Source of the DNA: Deltaproteobacteria bacterium
Lineage (GTDB): Bacteria; Myxococcota_A; UBA9160; JAFDDA01
Assembly (NCBI GenBank): GCA_019311105.1
Contig: JAFDDA010000023.1
Location: forward strand, 1-63,764
Reading direction: 5' to 3'
Length of the DNA stretch: 63,764 bases
A program made the translations under genes and the position numbers. Position 1 is the first letter of the stretch; every line of letters begins with the position of its first letter. A model generated the notes under the pieces. It worked only from the letters and a program-made list of their open reading frames with translations. It made no database searches and was not told where the DNA came from. Of the stretch, positions 33,651 through 42,250 are shown piece after piece.

Positions 33651-35110
33651 TGCGCGGGGCGATGCTGGCCGCGCTCGCCGGGTGTGTGTTCGCAGCTCCA
33701 GCGGCGGCGGGGCCGTGGGATCTTCCGCCGGAGGGCGCCTGTGGCCCGACGGACGTTCTCGCGGGCTTCCCGCTCGGCGAGGACGCGCCGCCCGTGGCCT
33801 TCAAGCCCGGCGACGTGATCTCGATCGAGCAGCTGTCGATCCTCGAGAACTTCCTCCCCGACGCGCTCTGGAGCCATCGGGAGATGTTCTTCTACGAGGG
33901 CATGAAGCTCGAGGTCGGGCCCTGCTTCCGGAACTACGGCCCGCCGGAGTTCTTTCAGGCGGCGACGGAGAAGTTTGCGGGGCAGGCGAGCGTCGATGCC
34001 GACGGCGGGCTCGTGAACCACACGGCCGGCCTGCCCTTCGCACCTGCGACGATCGCAACGGACGATCCACAGTCCGGCCAGAAGTGGGCCTGGAACTTCG
34101 CGCAGCGCTACCAGGCCGGAGGGATGTTCGTCGACGACTTCCGCATCTCCGATCTCCTCGGCCGCGTGGGGCGCGCCGAGCCCTTCCTGGGCGAGGTCTT
34201 CAAGATCCAGATGTCGAACCGGGCCGACCAGGCCGACGCGGGCTATCAGGCCAAGGGCGCGAGGTCGACGCAATGGGTCGCCGGCGGTCGTTTCAAGGAG
34301 CCTCAGCCCGCGCGCTTCTTCGCCTGGCGGCAGTTCCGCGACCTCGAAAACCTCGTGAAGGCCGAACGCAGCGACGACCTGCACGCCTATCTGCCCGAGT
34401 GGCGACGCGTGCGGCGGCTCAACGCGGCCCTCGTCGAAGGGCTCTATCTGCCCTCGTTCTCCGTCGGCACGGTGCGCGCGGAGACCCTGGCGATCGGCGC
34501 GGGCGGCGGCGGCGTGGCCGGTGCCGGCGGGGTCGGGGGCGTGGGCGGCGCGATCGGTGGTGCGCTCCAAACCAAGCGCAGCGGCTTCGAGGGCATCGAG
34601 GCCCGGCCGAACCTCTACGAGAACCGCATCCTCGGCGTGCAGGACGTGCTCGCTCCGATCAACGCCGCGAGCCCGATGTACCCCGAAGCCGAAGAGCGCT
34701 CGTTCGGGCCGTGGGGCCTCTCGTTCGCGAGCGATCGTTGGGATCTGCGTCGCGCCCTCGTGATCGAAGGCCGCGCCAAGGACATCCCCGGCGGCCAGCA
34801 CACGGCGCGCTTCGTCCGCTACGTCGACCTCGAGACACTCCACCCGCTCTACTACGCCGCTTATGACGCGAAGGACGAACTCATCGATCTCGGGATGTTC
34901 GTCGGGCGCTGGAGCGAGGATCGCGAGGGCTACCCGAAGTGGCCCGACGACGAAGCGCGGCCCGTGCGGGTCATCGACTCGATGGGCGCATCCTTCGCCA
35001 ACATCGCGGAGTTCGGCAGCTGGCGCCGCGAATCGTGGGGCCTCCACGGCATCCCGCCCAAGAAGATCCGCAAGCTGCTTTCAGTGGGGAGTCTGACGAA
35101 GGGGCGCTAG
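33650..35110 (+). CDS. DUF1329 secreted protein
   Basis: A 486-residue protein with a signal peptide (about 1-20, AAPAAAG) and DUF1329 features such as NRADQADAGYQAKGARSTQW, RVRRLNAALVEGLYLPSFSVG and the late PLYYAAYDAKDELIDLGMF. DUF1329 proteins are LolA/LolB-fold-like outer-envelope proteins often next to RND or steroid/lipid genes; their function is unclear. A Gly/Ala/Val-only stretch (about 283-305) interrupts the fold. Start and stop of the previous gene overlap (TGATG), so it is translated with the Tat-type aldo/keto reductase. Confidence 0.85.
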   Translation: MRGAMLAALAGCVFAAPAAAGPWDLPPEGACGPTDVLAGFPLGEDAPPVAFKPGDVISIEQLSILENFLPDALWSHREMFFYEGMKLEVGPCFRNYGPPEFFQAATEKFAGQASVDADGGLVNHTAGLPFAPATIATDDPQSGQKWAWNFAQRYQAGGMFVDDFRISDLLGRVGRAEPFLGEVFKIQMSNRADQADAGYQAKGARSTQWVAGGRFKEPQPARFFAWRQFRDLENLVKAERSDDLHAYLPEWRRVRRLNAALVEGLYLPSFSVGTVRAETLAIGAGGGGVAGAGGVGGVGGAIGGALQTKRSGFEGIEARPNLYENRILGVQDVLAPINAASPMYPEAEERSFGPWGLSFASDRWDLRRALVIEGRAKDIPGGQHTARFVRYVDLETLHPLYYAAYDAKDELIDLGMFVGRWSEDREGYPKWPDDEARPVRVIDSMGASFANIAEFGSWRRESWGLHGIPPKKIRKLLSVGSLTKGR

Positions 35111-35122
35111 CCGCCCCTTCGT
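35096..35122. terminator. Strong hairpin between convergent genes
   Basis: An 11-bp perfect stem, ACGAAGGGGCG with CGCCCCTTCGT, encloses a 5-nt loop. The loop holds the TAG of the DUF1329 gene. It lies between two convergent genes and probably ends transcription both ways, although no U-run follows. Confidence 0.55.
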
Positions 35123-35142
35123 GTCGGCGGCCCTGCGAGACG

Positions 35143-36534
35143 TCAGTCGTCTCGGCGGATGCCCTTCACGAACGCCTTCTCGAGCGCGTCGTGGATCCGC
35201 TTCTGATCCGTAGAGCCATAGACCTCGCGGAAGGCTTTCAGCGGGATGATCCCCTTGGCCATCGAGCGGTGCCCGCCGCCCACGCCGAGGCCCTCGACGA
35301 CGGCGCGCACCACCTCACCCGCCGCGCGCACGTAGCCGACGTTGCGCACCGAGAAGACGATGTTCCCGTTCACGAGGCCCGCCGCGACGGCCCACTCGGC
35401 GCCCTCCGCCTGCAATGCAAAGTCGGCGGCCTGCGGGATCACATCCTCCCGCACGCGGCCGAGCACCACGATGTGAACGCCGTCCTTCACGCGGGAGCGC
35501 GTGAGCGCGCGACCGAGCGCCTTCAAGCCATCCAGCGGCACCGCCGGGCGCTCCACGCGCCGCAGCAGGGCCGGGCTGTGCAAGGCGTGCAGGAAGGCAA
35601 AGGCGTTCACGTCGTGGGCGCTGGTCTCACGGCCGAGCACCTGGGTGTCGCTCTTGATGCCGTAGAGCAGGCCGGTCGCAAGCTTCGGGCCGATCTCGAG
35701 ATCGGCGGCGCGCAGGTATTCGGTCAGGATGGTCGACGTCGCGCCATAGCTCGTACGGATGTCGCGCAGCACGGCGTCGTAGCCGCTGCGCTCGGGGTGG
35801 TGATCGATCACCACGTCCACGGAGCGGACGCGCGCCGGGATCTCTTCGCCGAACACGGTCGGCTGCACGTCCACCAGGGCGACGCCGTCGAACTCGTTGA
35901 GCTCCTCGGGCGAGATCGTGCGGACCTGGAGCCCGAGCGCCTCGACCATCGCGCGGTTCTCGGGGCGCTCGATCTCACCGAACGCCACCATCGGAGCTGT
36001 CGATCGCTTCCGCCCGATCAGCGCCCGCAGCGCCAGACCCGACGCGATCCCGTCCGGGTCGGGGTCGGGCTGAAGCAGGATCGCGACGCGCTCGCGCGGG
36101 GCCAGCAGGTTCCGCAGCGCGACCACCCGCGAGAGATTCCCCAGGTGGGTGAACTCGTCGTCGATGTCGTCGCGGATCTGGGTCCGCAGGCCCGTGCGCC
36201 GGAGGCAGGCGTGATGCGGCAGGTCGTCGGGGTCGATGCGGTCCGACAGCACCAGCACGGGGGCCGCAGGCGCGATCTTCTCGATAGCCTTGGCGGCGGC
36301 GCGGACGAAGCCCGCCTCCTCGCTCACCAGTGCGAACTCGTCCCCTTCCTTGGGGTCGAGCTTCTCGATGCCTTCGCCCGACAACCGGCCCTGGAGGGCG
36401 CGGAAGCCGCGAGGCCGGGCGCGAGACTCGTCTTCTCGGGGCACCCAGATGAGCTCTTCCTGCTCACCGGTCCCGATCCGGCCCCAAAGCCGTGCGAGCT
36501 CCGCCCCATCGCAGAGAATGATGCGCCTTGCCAT
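35143..36534 (-). CDS. DHH/DHHA1-family phosphoesterase
   Basis: A 463-residue protein. The N-terminal 140 or so residues look like a Rossmann/TrkA-N-like domain. The DHH domain (about 150-310) shows LLQPDPDPDGIASGLALRALI, ALVDVQPTVFG and VVIDHHPERSG; the DHHA1 domain ends in GGGHRSMAKGIIPL. Relatives are NrnA/RecJ-type nucleases or cyclic-dinucleotide/pAp phosphatases that need Mn2+. The N-terminal extension is shared by a subset of bacterial DHH proteins; its ligand is not known. Confidence 0.87.
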   Translation of the reverse strand: MARRIILCDGAELARLWGRIGTGEQEELIWVPREDESRARPRGFRALQGRLSGEGIEKLDPKEGDEFALVSEEAGFVRAAAKAIEKIAPAAPVLVLSDRIDPDDLPHHACLRRTGLRTQIRDDIDDEFTHLGNLSRVVALRNLLAPRERVAILLQPDPDPDGIASGLALRALIGRKRSTAPMVAFGEIERPENRAMVEALGLQVRTISPEELNEFDGVALVDVQPTVFGEEIPARVRSVDVVIDHHPERSGYDAVLRDIRTSYGATSTILTEYLRAADLEIGPKLATGLLYGIKSDTQVLGRETSAHDVNAFAFLHALHSPALLRRVERPAVPLDGLKALGRALTRSRVKDGVHIVVLGRVREDVIPQAADFALQAEGAEWAVAAGLVNGNIVFSVRNVGYVRAAGEVVRAVVEGLGVGGGHRSMAKGIIPLKAFREVYGSTDQKRIHDALEKAFVKGIRRDD

Positions 36535-36687
36535 CTCCCACCCGTGAATCGAGCCCGGCGTCGGTCGGCCGAGCGAGGCGGAAGTCTAGCGGCTCACCCG
36601 AGGGCGGAGGCCCCGTGGGGCCGGGCGCGGAGAATCCCCATGAAATCCAGTGTTTTCGGGCGTTTGGCGAGGCGCTAGGCTCCGCCC

Positions 36688-37530
36688 GTGCAGCCGATCT
36701 TCGTAGGCGACGTGCAGGGCTGCGCGGCCGAGTTCGACGAGTTGCTCGCCCGCGCCAAGGCCCGCTACGGGCGCGACTTCGAGCTCTGGCTCGTGGGCGA
36801 CCTCGTCAACCGCGGACCCGACAGCCTCGAGCTGCTGCGCCGCGTGCGCGACTGGGTCGAGCGGGGGCGCTGTCGCTACGTGCTCGGCAACCACGAGATC
36901 TCGCTGCTGCGGGCGGCCTGGGGGCTGCGGCAACCCCACCCTCTCGACACCTTCGACGACATCCTCGACGACCCCACATTCCCCGACTGGGTCGAGTGGC
37001 TGCGACGGCTCCCCCTGGCCGTGAGCGGCGAACTCGGCGGCCGGCCCTTCACCATGGTCCACGCCGCGGTGGGCGAGAAGTGGAGCCTCGACGATGTGAA
37101 CGAGCGAGCCCGAGCCGTCGAGGCCTGCCTCGGAGCGGAGGACGCCGAGCGAGCCGTCGGCCTGCTGGCCGCGAACCGGGACGCCGACCCGCGCGCCGAT
37201 GACCTCGCCCTCTTCACGCGCTGCCGAAGCCTCACCCGGGACGGCCAGTGGTCGTCGCGCGACCCGAGCCGACCCGAAGAGGCCTGGCATCGCCGCTGGG
37301 CCAAGCGCGGCCACGAGTACGCCGTCGTCTACGGACACTTCGCGATCCAAGGGCTCCACGTCGCGCCCGGGCTGCGGGGCCTCGACACGGGCTGCGTCCA
37401 CCAGGGGCGCCTCACCGCATGGCTGCCCGACGCAACACGCGCCGACCCCTTCGCGCTACCCGACGCCGGGTTCTGGCAGGCGGAGGCGCAGCGGCGCTAC
37501 TACGACGAGGGAGGCCCGATCCGGGCATGA
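36688..37530 (+). CDS. apaH: Symmetrical bis(5'-nucleosyl)-tetraphosphatase (ApaH)
   Basis: A 280-residue metallophosphoesterase. Motifs are FVGDVQGC (metal-binding GDxxG), VGDLVNRGPDSLELLRRV, LGNHEISLL, TMVHAAVG and VYGHFAIQGLHVAPGLRGLDTGCVHQGRLTAW. It hydrolyses Ap4A symmetrically to 2 ADP and also decaps Np4-RNA. GTG at 36688 is immediately before the first strand (QPIFVGDVQG). It overlaps the downstream membrane gene through ATGA. Length is as expected. Confidence 0.93.
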   Translation: MQPIFVGDVQGCAAEFDELLARAKARYGRDFELWLVGDLVNRGPDSLELLRRVRDWVERGRCRYVLGNHEISLLRAAWGLRQPHPLDTFDDILDDPTFPDWVEWLRRLPLAVSGELGGRPFTMVHAAVGEKWSLDDVNERARAVEACLGAEDAERAVGLLAANRDADPRADDLALFTRCRSLTRDGQWSSRDPSRPEEAWHRRWAKRGHEYAVVYGHFAIQGLHVAPGLRGLDTGCVHQGRLTAWLPDATRADPFALPDAGFWQAEAQRRYYDEGGPIRA

Positions 37531-38120
37531 GCCAGAAACGGCTGCGCGGATTCGAAGGCTGGGCCGTGGTGGGGTGGACCGCCCTTGCGGTGGCGCTCGT
37601 CGGCGCGGCGGTCTTCGCGGCGTTCGGGACCGAGGGCGAAGGTTGGCGGATGCAGATCCGCGCGACGGCGCGCATCTCGGGTGCCCTGTTCCTGGCGGCC
37701 TTTCTGGCATCGCCCCTGCGGCGAATGCGCCCGAACGAAGCGACGGGTTGGCTCTTGCGAAACCGGCGCGGGCTCGGCGTCTCGGTGGGCCTGTCCCACA
37801 CGGCCCACGCCGTCGCGATCCTCGTCTTGACGCGGGTGACGGGACACGGGGCGACGATAGAAACGCCGGACGCCGCCGGCATCGCCTACGTCTTCCTCGC
37901 CGCCATGGTGGCGACCTCGTTCGATTCGACGGCTGCAGCGCTGGGCCGCCGCAACTGGCGCCGGCTCCACCTCGCGGGGCTCTACTACCTGTGGTTCGTG
38001 TTCGGCTTCACGTTCGGCAGCATGGCGACCGCCGGCGATGCGGTCTCGACCGCCTACGCCGTGGCCTATGTGCTGGCACTGCCCGTGCGGCTCGTCGGGC
38101 TCCGCGGCCGGAGCCGGTAG
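37527..38120 (+). CDS. Ferric-reductase-like membrane protein, heme-type
   Basis: A 197-residue protein with about six TM segments. It has the pattern of ferric-reductase-like/MsrQ-type heme membrane domains: His residues in SVGLSHTAHAVAIL (about 90-103) and in RRLHLAGLYYLWFVFGF (about 145-161) would bind heme. The ATG at 37527 overlaps the ApaH stop (ATGA). A peptide-methionine sulfoxide reductase gene (msrB) lies just downstream on the other strand, which fits a redox theme, but a partner has not been shown. Confidence 0.75.
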   Translation: MSQKRLRGFEGWAVVGWTALAVALVGAAVFAAFGTEGEGWRMQIRATARISGALFLAAFLASPLRRMRPNEATGWLLRNRRGLGVSVGLSHTAHAVAILVLTRVTGHGATIETPDAAGIAYVFLAAMVATSFDSTAAALGRRNWRRLHLAGLYYLWFVFGFTFGSMATAGDAVSTAYAVAYVLALPVRLVGLRGRSR

Positions 38121-38123
38121 CGC

Positions 38124-38287
38124 CTAGAACCCATTTCACAGACCCCGACCGAGCCAGACGCTCGAGTTCGGCCCGAGATCAAGGCGCGAAATCGCAGCCC
38201 TGGCCCGCCACGGCGAGATTTCGCAACGCCGAGATCGGGTCGAAGGCGAGTGTCTGGCGACCGAGGGGTTTGTGAGATGGGTTCTAG
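38124..38287. repeat. 164-bp imperfect palindromic element (MITE-like) bounded by CTAG
   Basis: The left end CTAGAACCCATTTCACAGAC is mirrored by the right end, whose reverse complement reads CTAGAACCCATCTCACAAAC. Pairing continues inward through GCCAGAC/GTCTGGC, CCCGAGATC/GATCGGG and GCGAAATC/GATTTCGC, so almost the whole 164 bp can fold into one long hairpin. It holds no ORF. Its right end supplies the TAG stop codon of msrB. Such CTAG-bounded palindromes can be non-autonomous mobile elements or structural intergenic repeats; copy number elsewhere is unknown. Confidence 0.75.
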
Positions 38288-38685
38288 CTGGCGTCGTCCT
38301 CGTCGAGGGCAAGGGACACGGAGTTGATGCAGTAGCGCTCGCCGCTCGGCGCGGGCCCGTCCGGGAAGACGTGGCCGAGGTGCGAACCGCACGCCGTGCA
38401 CATCACTTCGATGCGCTCCATGCCGAGGGCTACGTCGCGCTCGGTGGTCACGACGTCTGCCGCCACGGGCTCGAAGAAGCTCGGCCAACCCGTCCCCGAA
38501 TCGTACTTGGACTCCGAGCGGAAGAGCGCCTCGCCACAGCACGTACAGCGATAGGTGCCGTCGCTCTTGGTGTCGCAATAGAGGCCGGTGAAGGCGCGCT
38601 CGGTGCCCTTGCCCCGGCAGACCTCGAAGGCATCGGGAGAGAGCTCTTCTCGCCACTGCTGTTCCGACTTCTCGATCTTCGCCAT
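38284..38685 (-). CDS. msrB: Peptide-methionine (R)-S-oxide reductase
   Basis: A 133-residue MsrB. The zinc CxxC pairs are in [11 protein letters not shown] and [18 protein letters not shown]. The catalytic Cys is in [11 protein letters not shown] (about 117). It reduces methionine-R-sulfoxide in proteins, with thioredoxin as donor. The ATG at 38685 is preferred to one 12 codons upstream because CGGGAGGCCGAC places a ribosome site just before it. The stop codon lies in the end of the adjacent palindromic element. The neighbouring heme membrane protein may be a redox partner (inference). Confidence 0.92.
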   Translation of the reverse strand: MAKIEKSEQQWREELSPDAFEVCRGKGTERAFTGLYCDTKSDGTYRCTCCGEALFRSESKYDSGTGWPSFFEPVAADVVTTERDVALGMERIEVMCTACGSHLGHVFPDGPAPSGERYCINSVSLALDEDDAS

Positions 38686-38819
38686 GTCGGCCTCCCGCGT
38701 GCGGTTGCTGAGATACCGCAAACCGTGCGCGGGTTACGATAGTCCGTCCCCGCAGGCGAGCACCCTCGCGCGGCCTGGGCCCGTATTTCGTTTCGGAAAA
38801 GGGAGCGCCGAGCCATCTC

Positions 38820-38838
38820 AACACCGAACGGTGTTTTT
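38820..38838 (+). terminator. Intrinsic-terminator-like hairpin without an upstream plus-strand gene
   Basis: AACACCGAACGGTGTTTTTG contains a 5-7 bp stem with a small loop, followed by T5 on the plus strand. No plus-strand coding gene ends nearby, since msrB runs the other way. If functional, it would end a short untranslated plus-strand transcript. Confidence 0.4.
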
Positions 38839-39101
38839 GTCTTGCCGGCACCCCATGCAAGGCGTAGCGTCGAAACTGCATCCGGAGCCGGGGCAGGAGA
38901 CCGAGGATTCGCTCCCGTCGACGCTTCACGAGCCACGGTGCGCCGGATGCTCGACCGTGTCGACGGGTTGCGACGCGTCCGGTTCCGGTTTTCGCCGCAC
39001 ACAGAAAAGCGGTGGAGCCGCACTGGCCGCGGGCGGGGAAGCCTCCCTGACCCGGGAGCCTTCCAACGAGAAGAAGACGGAGACGGACGGGAACCCCCCG
39101 G

Positions 39102-39157
39102 CGGTGTGTCGGCCTCGGGCCCGGCTCTTCCGCTTCGGCCCGAACCGGCACACACCG
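39102..39157. other. Long double-stem hairpin in gene-poor region
   Basis: CGGTGTGTCGG at the left pairs with CCGGCACACACCG at the right, and inside this CGGGCC pairs with GGCCCG around a CUUCGG-like apex. The outer stem has one bulged base. No ORF uses it sensibly on either strand. It may be part of a structured RNA or a DNA cruciform. Confidence 0.45.
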
Positions 39158-39443
39158 GGCGGGCGCACGAGCGGGTGAGCCTACGAAGAGTCGCCACACC
39201 CCGGACCTCCCGGAAGGTCGCCAGGGCATCCCTCTCGTCGTGTGGCCGAGCCGCCCTCAAATGCGCCGGCCAGCGACACCGATGCTCGAGCCAGCGGGCG
39301 AAACCGTGGTTTCGCAACGCGGCTCATGGTTGGCGCTCCGCCACTCCCAAAGAGAGCTCCGTCGAGTGGGCTCGGAGAGGCACCCCCGCCGTGCTCGGCC
39401 CGGACGATCCTTGAAATGCGGAGCAGAGGGAAGGAAGGTCGGC

Positions 39444-40412
39444 TCAGCCGCCGCGGCTGGCGCTCCGCTTGCGGAGGTTGCGGAGCGACTGGGCGGCCTC
39501 GCCTCGAATGGTCTCGTCGGGGTAGCCGACCGCGAGCTCCGAGAGCTTGCGTTCCAGGGCACGCCCGCCGGCCGCACCAGCCAGACGGAGGGCAATGCCA
39601 CCGAGCTCGGTTTCGGGCGTGTCGAGCAGATCAATGATGCGGGCCTCCACGGCCGGGTCACGCAGGAGCAGCCCGGACTGGATCGCCAACTCCCCCACAC
39701 CCGGGTCGGTCGCCGGCCCTTCGTCTTCGACGTGCCGCAAGAGCGCCGAAACGCCGTCGGGATGGCGCGCCGCAATGCGGGCGGCCCGGCGCCGGGCCAC
39801 GACCGGGCGCTCGGGATCGATGGCGACACCCACGCGGCCCGTCACGAACTCGACGTCGAGCAGGTTCACCATGCTGGGGACGTCCATCAAGCCGCGCTGC
39901 CCGACGGCGGCGAGATCCTCGTGCATGCCGTCGGCCCAACGGGCGTAGAGATCACGGCGCCCCTTCGCGTCCACCCGGGCGGCATCCATGGCGCGCACGG
40001 CCGCAGTAAAGCGGGCTTCGGCGGCGGCGTCCGCCAGGGCGACGGTCTCCACCGGCTTCTCGACCCAACGGTAGGGTGAGCGCGCCCCGGAGAGCATCAA
40101 CAGGGCGCGATCGCCCGGGACCCACGGCGGCGGGTTCGAGGGGGAACGCTTCACCTCGAACTCGGGCTCGATGCGGCCGAGGATCGAGCGGCCCGATTCG
40201 AAGGCAATCCGGCCCGTGTCCACTTCGGCCACCGTGGCGACGGCCACGATGCGCGCCCCGGCCAGCCGCTCGTGCAGCACACGATCGTCGGGTGGAACGA
40301 AGCCGTGCTGGGCACGCGCCGGCGCCGCGCAGAGCACGGCAAGCGCCACGAGCGCGAGCCCGCAGATTCGGGCTCGGAGGCTGGGATGCAATGACCCGGC
40401 AGGCGTTCCCAT
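39444..40412 (-). CDS. Secreted hypothetical protein with HEAT-like helices
   Basis: A 322-residue protein. The signal peptide (about 12-40, ending APARAQ) is followed by a beta-rich N-terminal domain (RIVAVATVAEVDTGRIAFESGRSILGRIEPEF). A helical C-terminal half has HEAT-like spacing (ARIAARHPDGVSALLRHVEDEG, RIIDLLDTPETELGGIALRLAG, IRGEAAQSLRNLRKR). The function is unknown; a scaffold role in the periplasm is the only guess. ATG at 40412 is chosen because the signal peptide follows. Its start codon lies only 22 bp from that of the divergent M48 protease gene. Confidence 0.75.
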   Translation of the reverse strand: MGTPAGSLHPSLRARICGLALVALAVLCAAPARAQHGFVPPDDRVLHERLAGARIVAVATVAEVDTGRIAFESGRSILGRIEPEFEVKRSPSNPPPWVPGDRALLMLSGARSPYRWVEKPVETVALADAAAEARFTAAVRAMDAARVDAKGRRDLYARWADGMHEDLAAVGQRGLMDVPSMVNLLDVEFVTGRVGVAIDPERPVVARRRAARIAARHPDGVSALLRHVEDEGPATDPGVGELAIQSGLLLRDPAVEARIIDLLDTPETELGGIALRLAGAAGGRALERKLSELAVGYPDETIRGEAAQSLRNLRKRSASRGG

Positions 40413-40434
40413 GATCGGCCATGATAGGGGCGCC

Positions 40435-41943
40435 ATGGTTCGCCCGGTACCGCTCACCGTGCTTTCGCCGCCGGCGTCGCTTGCCGCTTTGATGCTGGCC
40501 GTGGTCGCCGGCTCGCTGTTGGCCTGCGCTCCGCAGCGAGAACTCGCTCGCTCCCACAACGTCCTGATGTCGACGGCCGAAGAGGAGAAGCTCGGCGACA
40601 AGGAGGCCGAGAGCGTGGCCGGGCGCATCGGCTTCTACGACGACGAAGACGTCCAGGCCTACGTGCAGGACATCGGCGAGCGGATTGCGCGCAACTCGCC
40701 GCGCCGCGAGATCCGCTACCGCTTCCATGTCGTCGAGATGGTCGAGCCCAATGCCTTCGCGCTGCCGGGCGGCCACATCTACGTCTCGCGCGGGCTGCTC
40801 ACGTTGGTGAACTCCGAGGAAGAGCTCGCCAACGTGCTGGCCCACGAGGTGGCCCACGTCGCGCTGCAACACCACGCGTATCGCGAACTCGAAGTGCGCA
40901 AGGCGAAGGTGATCGGCGCCCTTGCGACCTTGATCGGCGCCCTCGCGGGTGGGCCCGGCGGCGCCATGGTCGCCGCACAGACCGGCATGGGGGCGGCCCA
41001 GGGGATGATCGCCGCCTACGGTCGCGATCAGGAGCGGGAGTCGGACTCCATGGGCCAGGCCCTCGCGCGCGATGCGGGCTGGGACCCGCTCGCCATGGCG
41101 AGCTTCCTGGCTGCCCTCGATCAGCACTCCCGCCTGGAGCGCGGCTCGAGCCGCCGGGCGGGCTACTTCGACACGCACCCGGGTTCCATCGAGCGGCTCA
41201 CCAGCGCGGCGGTTCGCTACGAGCACGAGACGCCCTTGCCCGACGACGAGCGCGGCCGGGAGGACTACCTCGAGGAAGTCGATGGCATGGTCGTCGGCCA
41301 GAACCCCGCCGAGGGCTTCTTCGTCGGGGGGCGCTTCATTCACCCGACACTCGGCTTCACGATGCGCTTCCCCGACGGTTGGCACACCGCGAACGAACCG
41401 GCCGCCGTGCGTGCGATCTCGCCCCAGGGCAACGCGATGGTGATCCTCGAGATGCAGGGCAAGGGCAACGACCCCGAGGCCGCGGCGCGCGAATACTCCG
41501 AGAAGGTGGACGCGCCCCTCAGCGATACGAAGTCGCACCGCACGAACGGCAACCCGAGCTTCAGCGGGCGAACGCGCTTCGACCTCGAGGGCTCGAAGGT
41601 GAAGGCCGACATCACGTGGATCGCGCACCGGGGCCGGATCTACCGGATCATGGGCGTGCTGCCGTCGGGGCGGCTGGCGCTCGGCGGCGACTTCGGCCGC
41701 GCGGCCCGCAGCTTCCGGCGAATCGGCGCAAGCGAAGCCGACGGGTTCCGCATCACGCGGCTGCGCGTGACCGAGGCCAAAGCGGGCGAGACGCTCGACG
41801 AGATCTCCCTGCGCTCCCGCAACCAATGGGTGCGGGACGAGACGGCCGTAATGAACGGGCGCCACGTCGACGCCCCCTTCGAGGGCGGCGAGCTCGTGAA
41901 GATCGCGGTGTCGGAACGCTGGGTACCCGAGCCCTTGGATTGA
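40435..41943 (+). CDS. M48-family zinc metalloprotease lipoprotein (BepA/YfgC-like)
   Basis: A 502-residue lipoprotein. A signal with lipobox SLLAC (Cys about 31) is followed by the M48 peptidase domain (about 45-280), with the zinc motif VLAHEVAHVALQHHA and the third ligand region RDQERESDSMGQALARDAGW. The C-terminal half (about 300-500) contains a PsbP/DUF-like strand-rich segment and a LysM-like end (AKAGETLDEISLRSRNQW). Relatives perform quality control of outer-membrane proteins. It is divergent from a secreted HEAT-like protein with almost no intergenic space. Confidence 0.9.
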   Translation: MVRPVPLTVLSPPASLAALMLAVVAGSLLACAPQRELARSHNVLMSTAEEEKLGDKEAESVAGRIGFYDDEDVQAYVQDIGERIARNSPRREIRYRFHVVEMVEPNAFALPGGHIYVSRGLLTLVNSEEELANVLAHEVAHVALQHHAYRELEVRKAKVIGALATLIGALAGGPGGAMVAAQTGMGAAQGMIAAYGRDQERESDSMGQALARDAGWDPLAMASFLAALDQHSRLERGSSRRAGYFDTHPGSIERLTSAAVRYEHETPLPDDERGREDYLEEVDGMVVGQNPAEGFFVGGRFIHPTLGFTMRFPDGWHTANEPAAVRAISPQGNAMVILEMQGKGNDPEAAAREYSEKVDAPLSDTKSHRTNGNPSFSGRTRFDLEGSKVKADITWIAHRGRIYRIMGVLPSGRLALGGDFGRAARSFRRIGASEADGFRITRLRVTEAKAGETLDEISLRSRNQWVRDETAVMNGRHVDAPFEGGELVKIAVSERWVPEPLD

Positions 41944-41980
41944 CGGGCGGCCGGCACCCGAAGCGATACGCTCCCGCCCC

Positions 41981-42241
41981 ATGCCCATCGTCCTGATTCC
42001 CCCGCCCTACCGAGGCCCCACCGGTGGCCAAGAGCGAATCGAAGTCGCCGCCAACACCGTCCGCGCCTGCATCGAAGCGGTAGAAGCTGCCCACCCCGGC
42101 TTCCTTCCCCAGGTCTTCGCGGCAGACGGCGAGCCCCACAAGTTCGTCAAGCTGTTCGTCAACGGCGACCAGTCCCCCCCCGAAGCCGAAGTCGCCGAAG
42201 GCGACGAGGTCGAAGTGCTGGCGGCCATCGCGGGCGGCTAG
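41981..42241 (+). CDS. MoaD/ThiS-family sulfur-carrier protein
   Basis: An 86-residue ubiquitin-like protein ending in the required Gly-Gly (AAIAGG), with FVKLFVNGDQ and VAEGDEVEVLAAIAGG as MoaD-type strands. The C-terminal glycine would be thiocarboxylated to donate sulfur to molybdopterin or another acceptor. It stands immediately ahead of an AOR gene and two MoeA genes, so a role in the tungsto/molybdopterin of the AOR is likely. A perfect 30-bp inverted repeat follows its stop. Confidence 0.88.
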   Translation: MPIVLIPPPYRGPTGGQERIEVAANTVRACIEAVEAAHPGFLPQVFAADGEPHKFVKLFVNGDQSPPEAEVAEGDEVEVLAAIAGG

Positions 42242-42250
42242 TTCGCCACT

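Larger units (their letters stand above)
38686..39443. other. Gene-poor stretch with several strong hairpins
   Basis: No convincing coding sequence was found. Open frames here exist on both strands but are Arg/Pro-rich and lack ribosome sites or motifs. Folding elements are dense. They include a terminator-like hairpin near 38820, GGAAGCCTCCC/GGGAGCCTTCC (39038-39065), a two-part stem at 39102-39157, GGACCT/AGGTC near 39203-39219 and GCGAAACC-GT-GGTTTCGC (39298-39315). It may hold an unrecognised structured RNA or decayed DNA; no known RNA family (RNase P, tmRNA, 6S, SRP) matched by eye. Confidence 0.5.

Noticed and set aside
38686-39443. RNase P RNA, tmRNA, 6S or SRP RNA in the gene-poor stretch
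   Set aside because: None of their conserved core sequences could be found on either strand.
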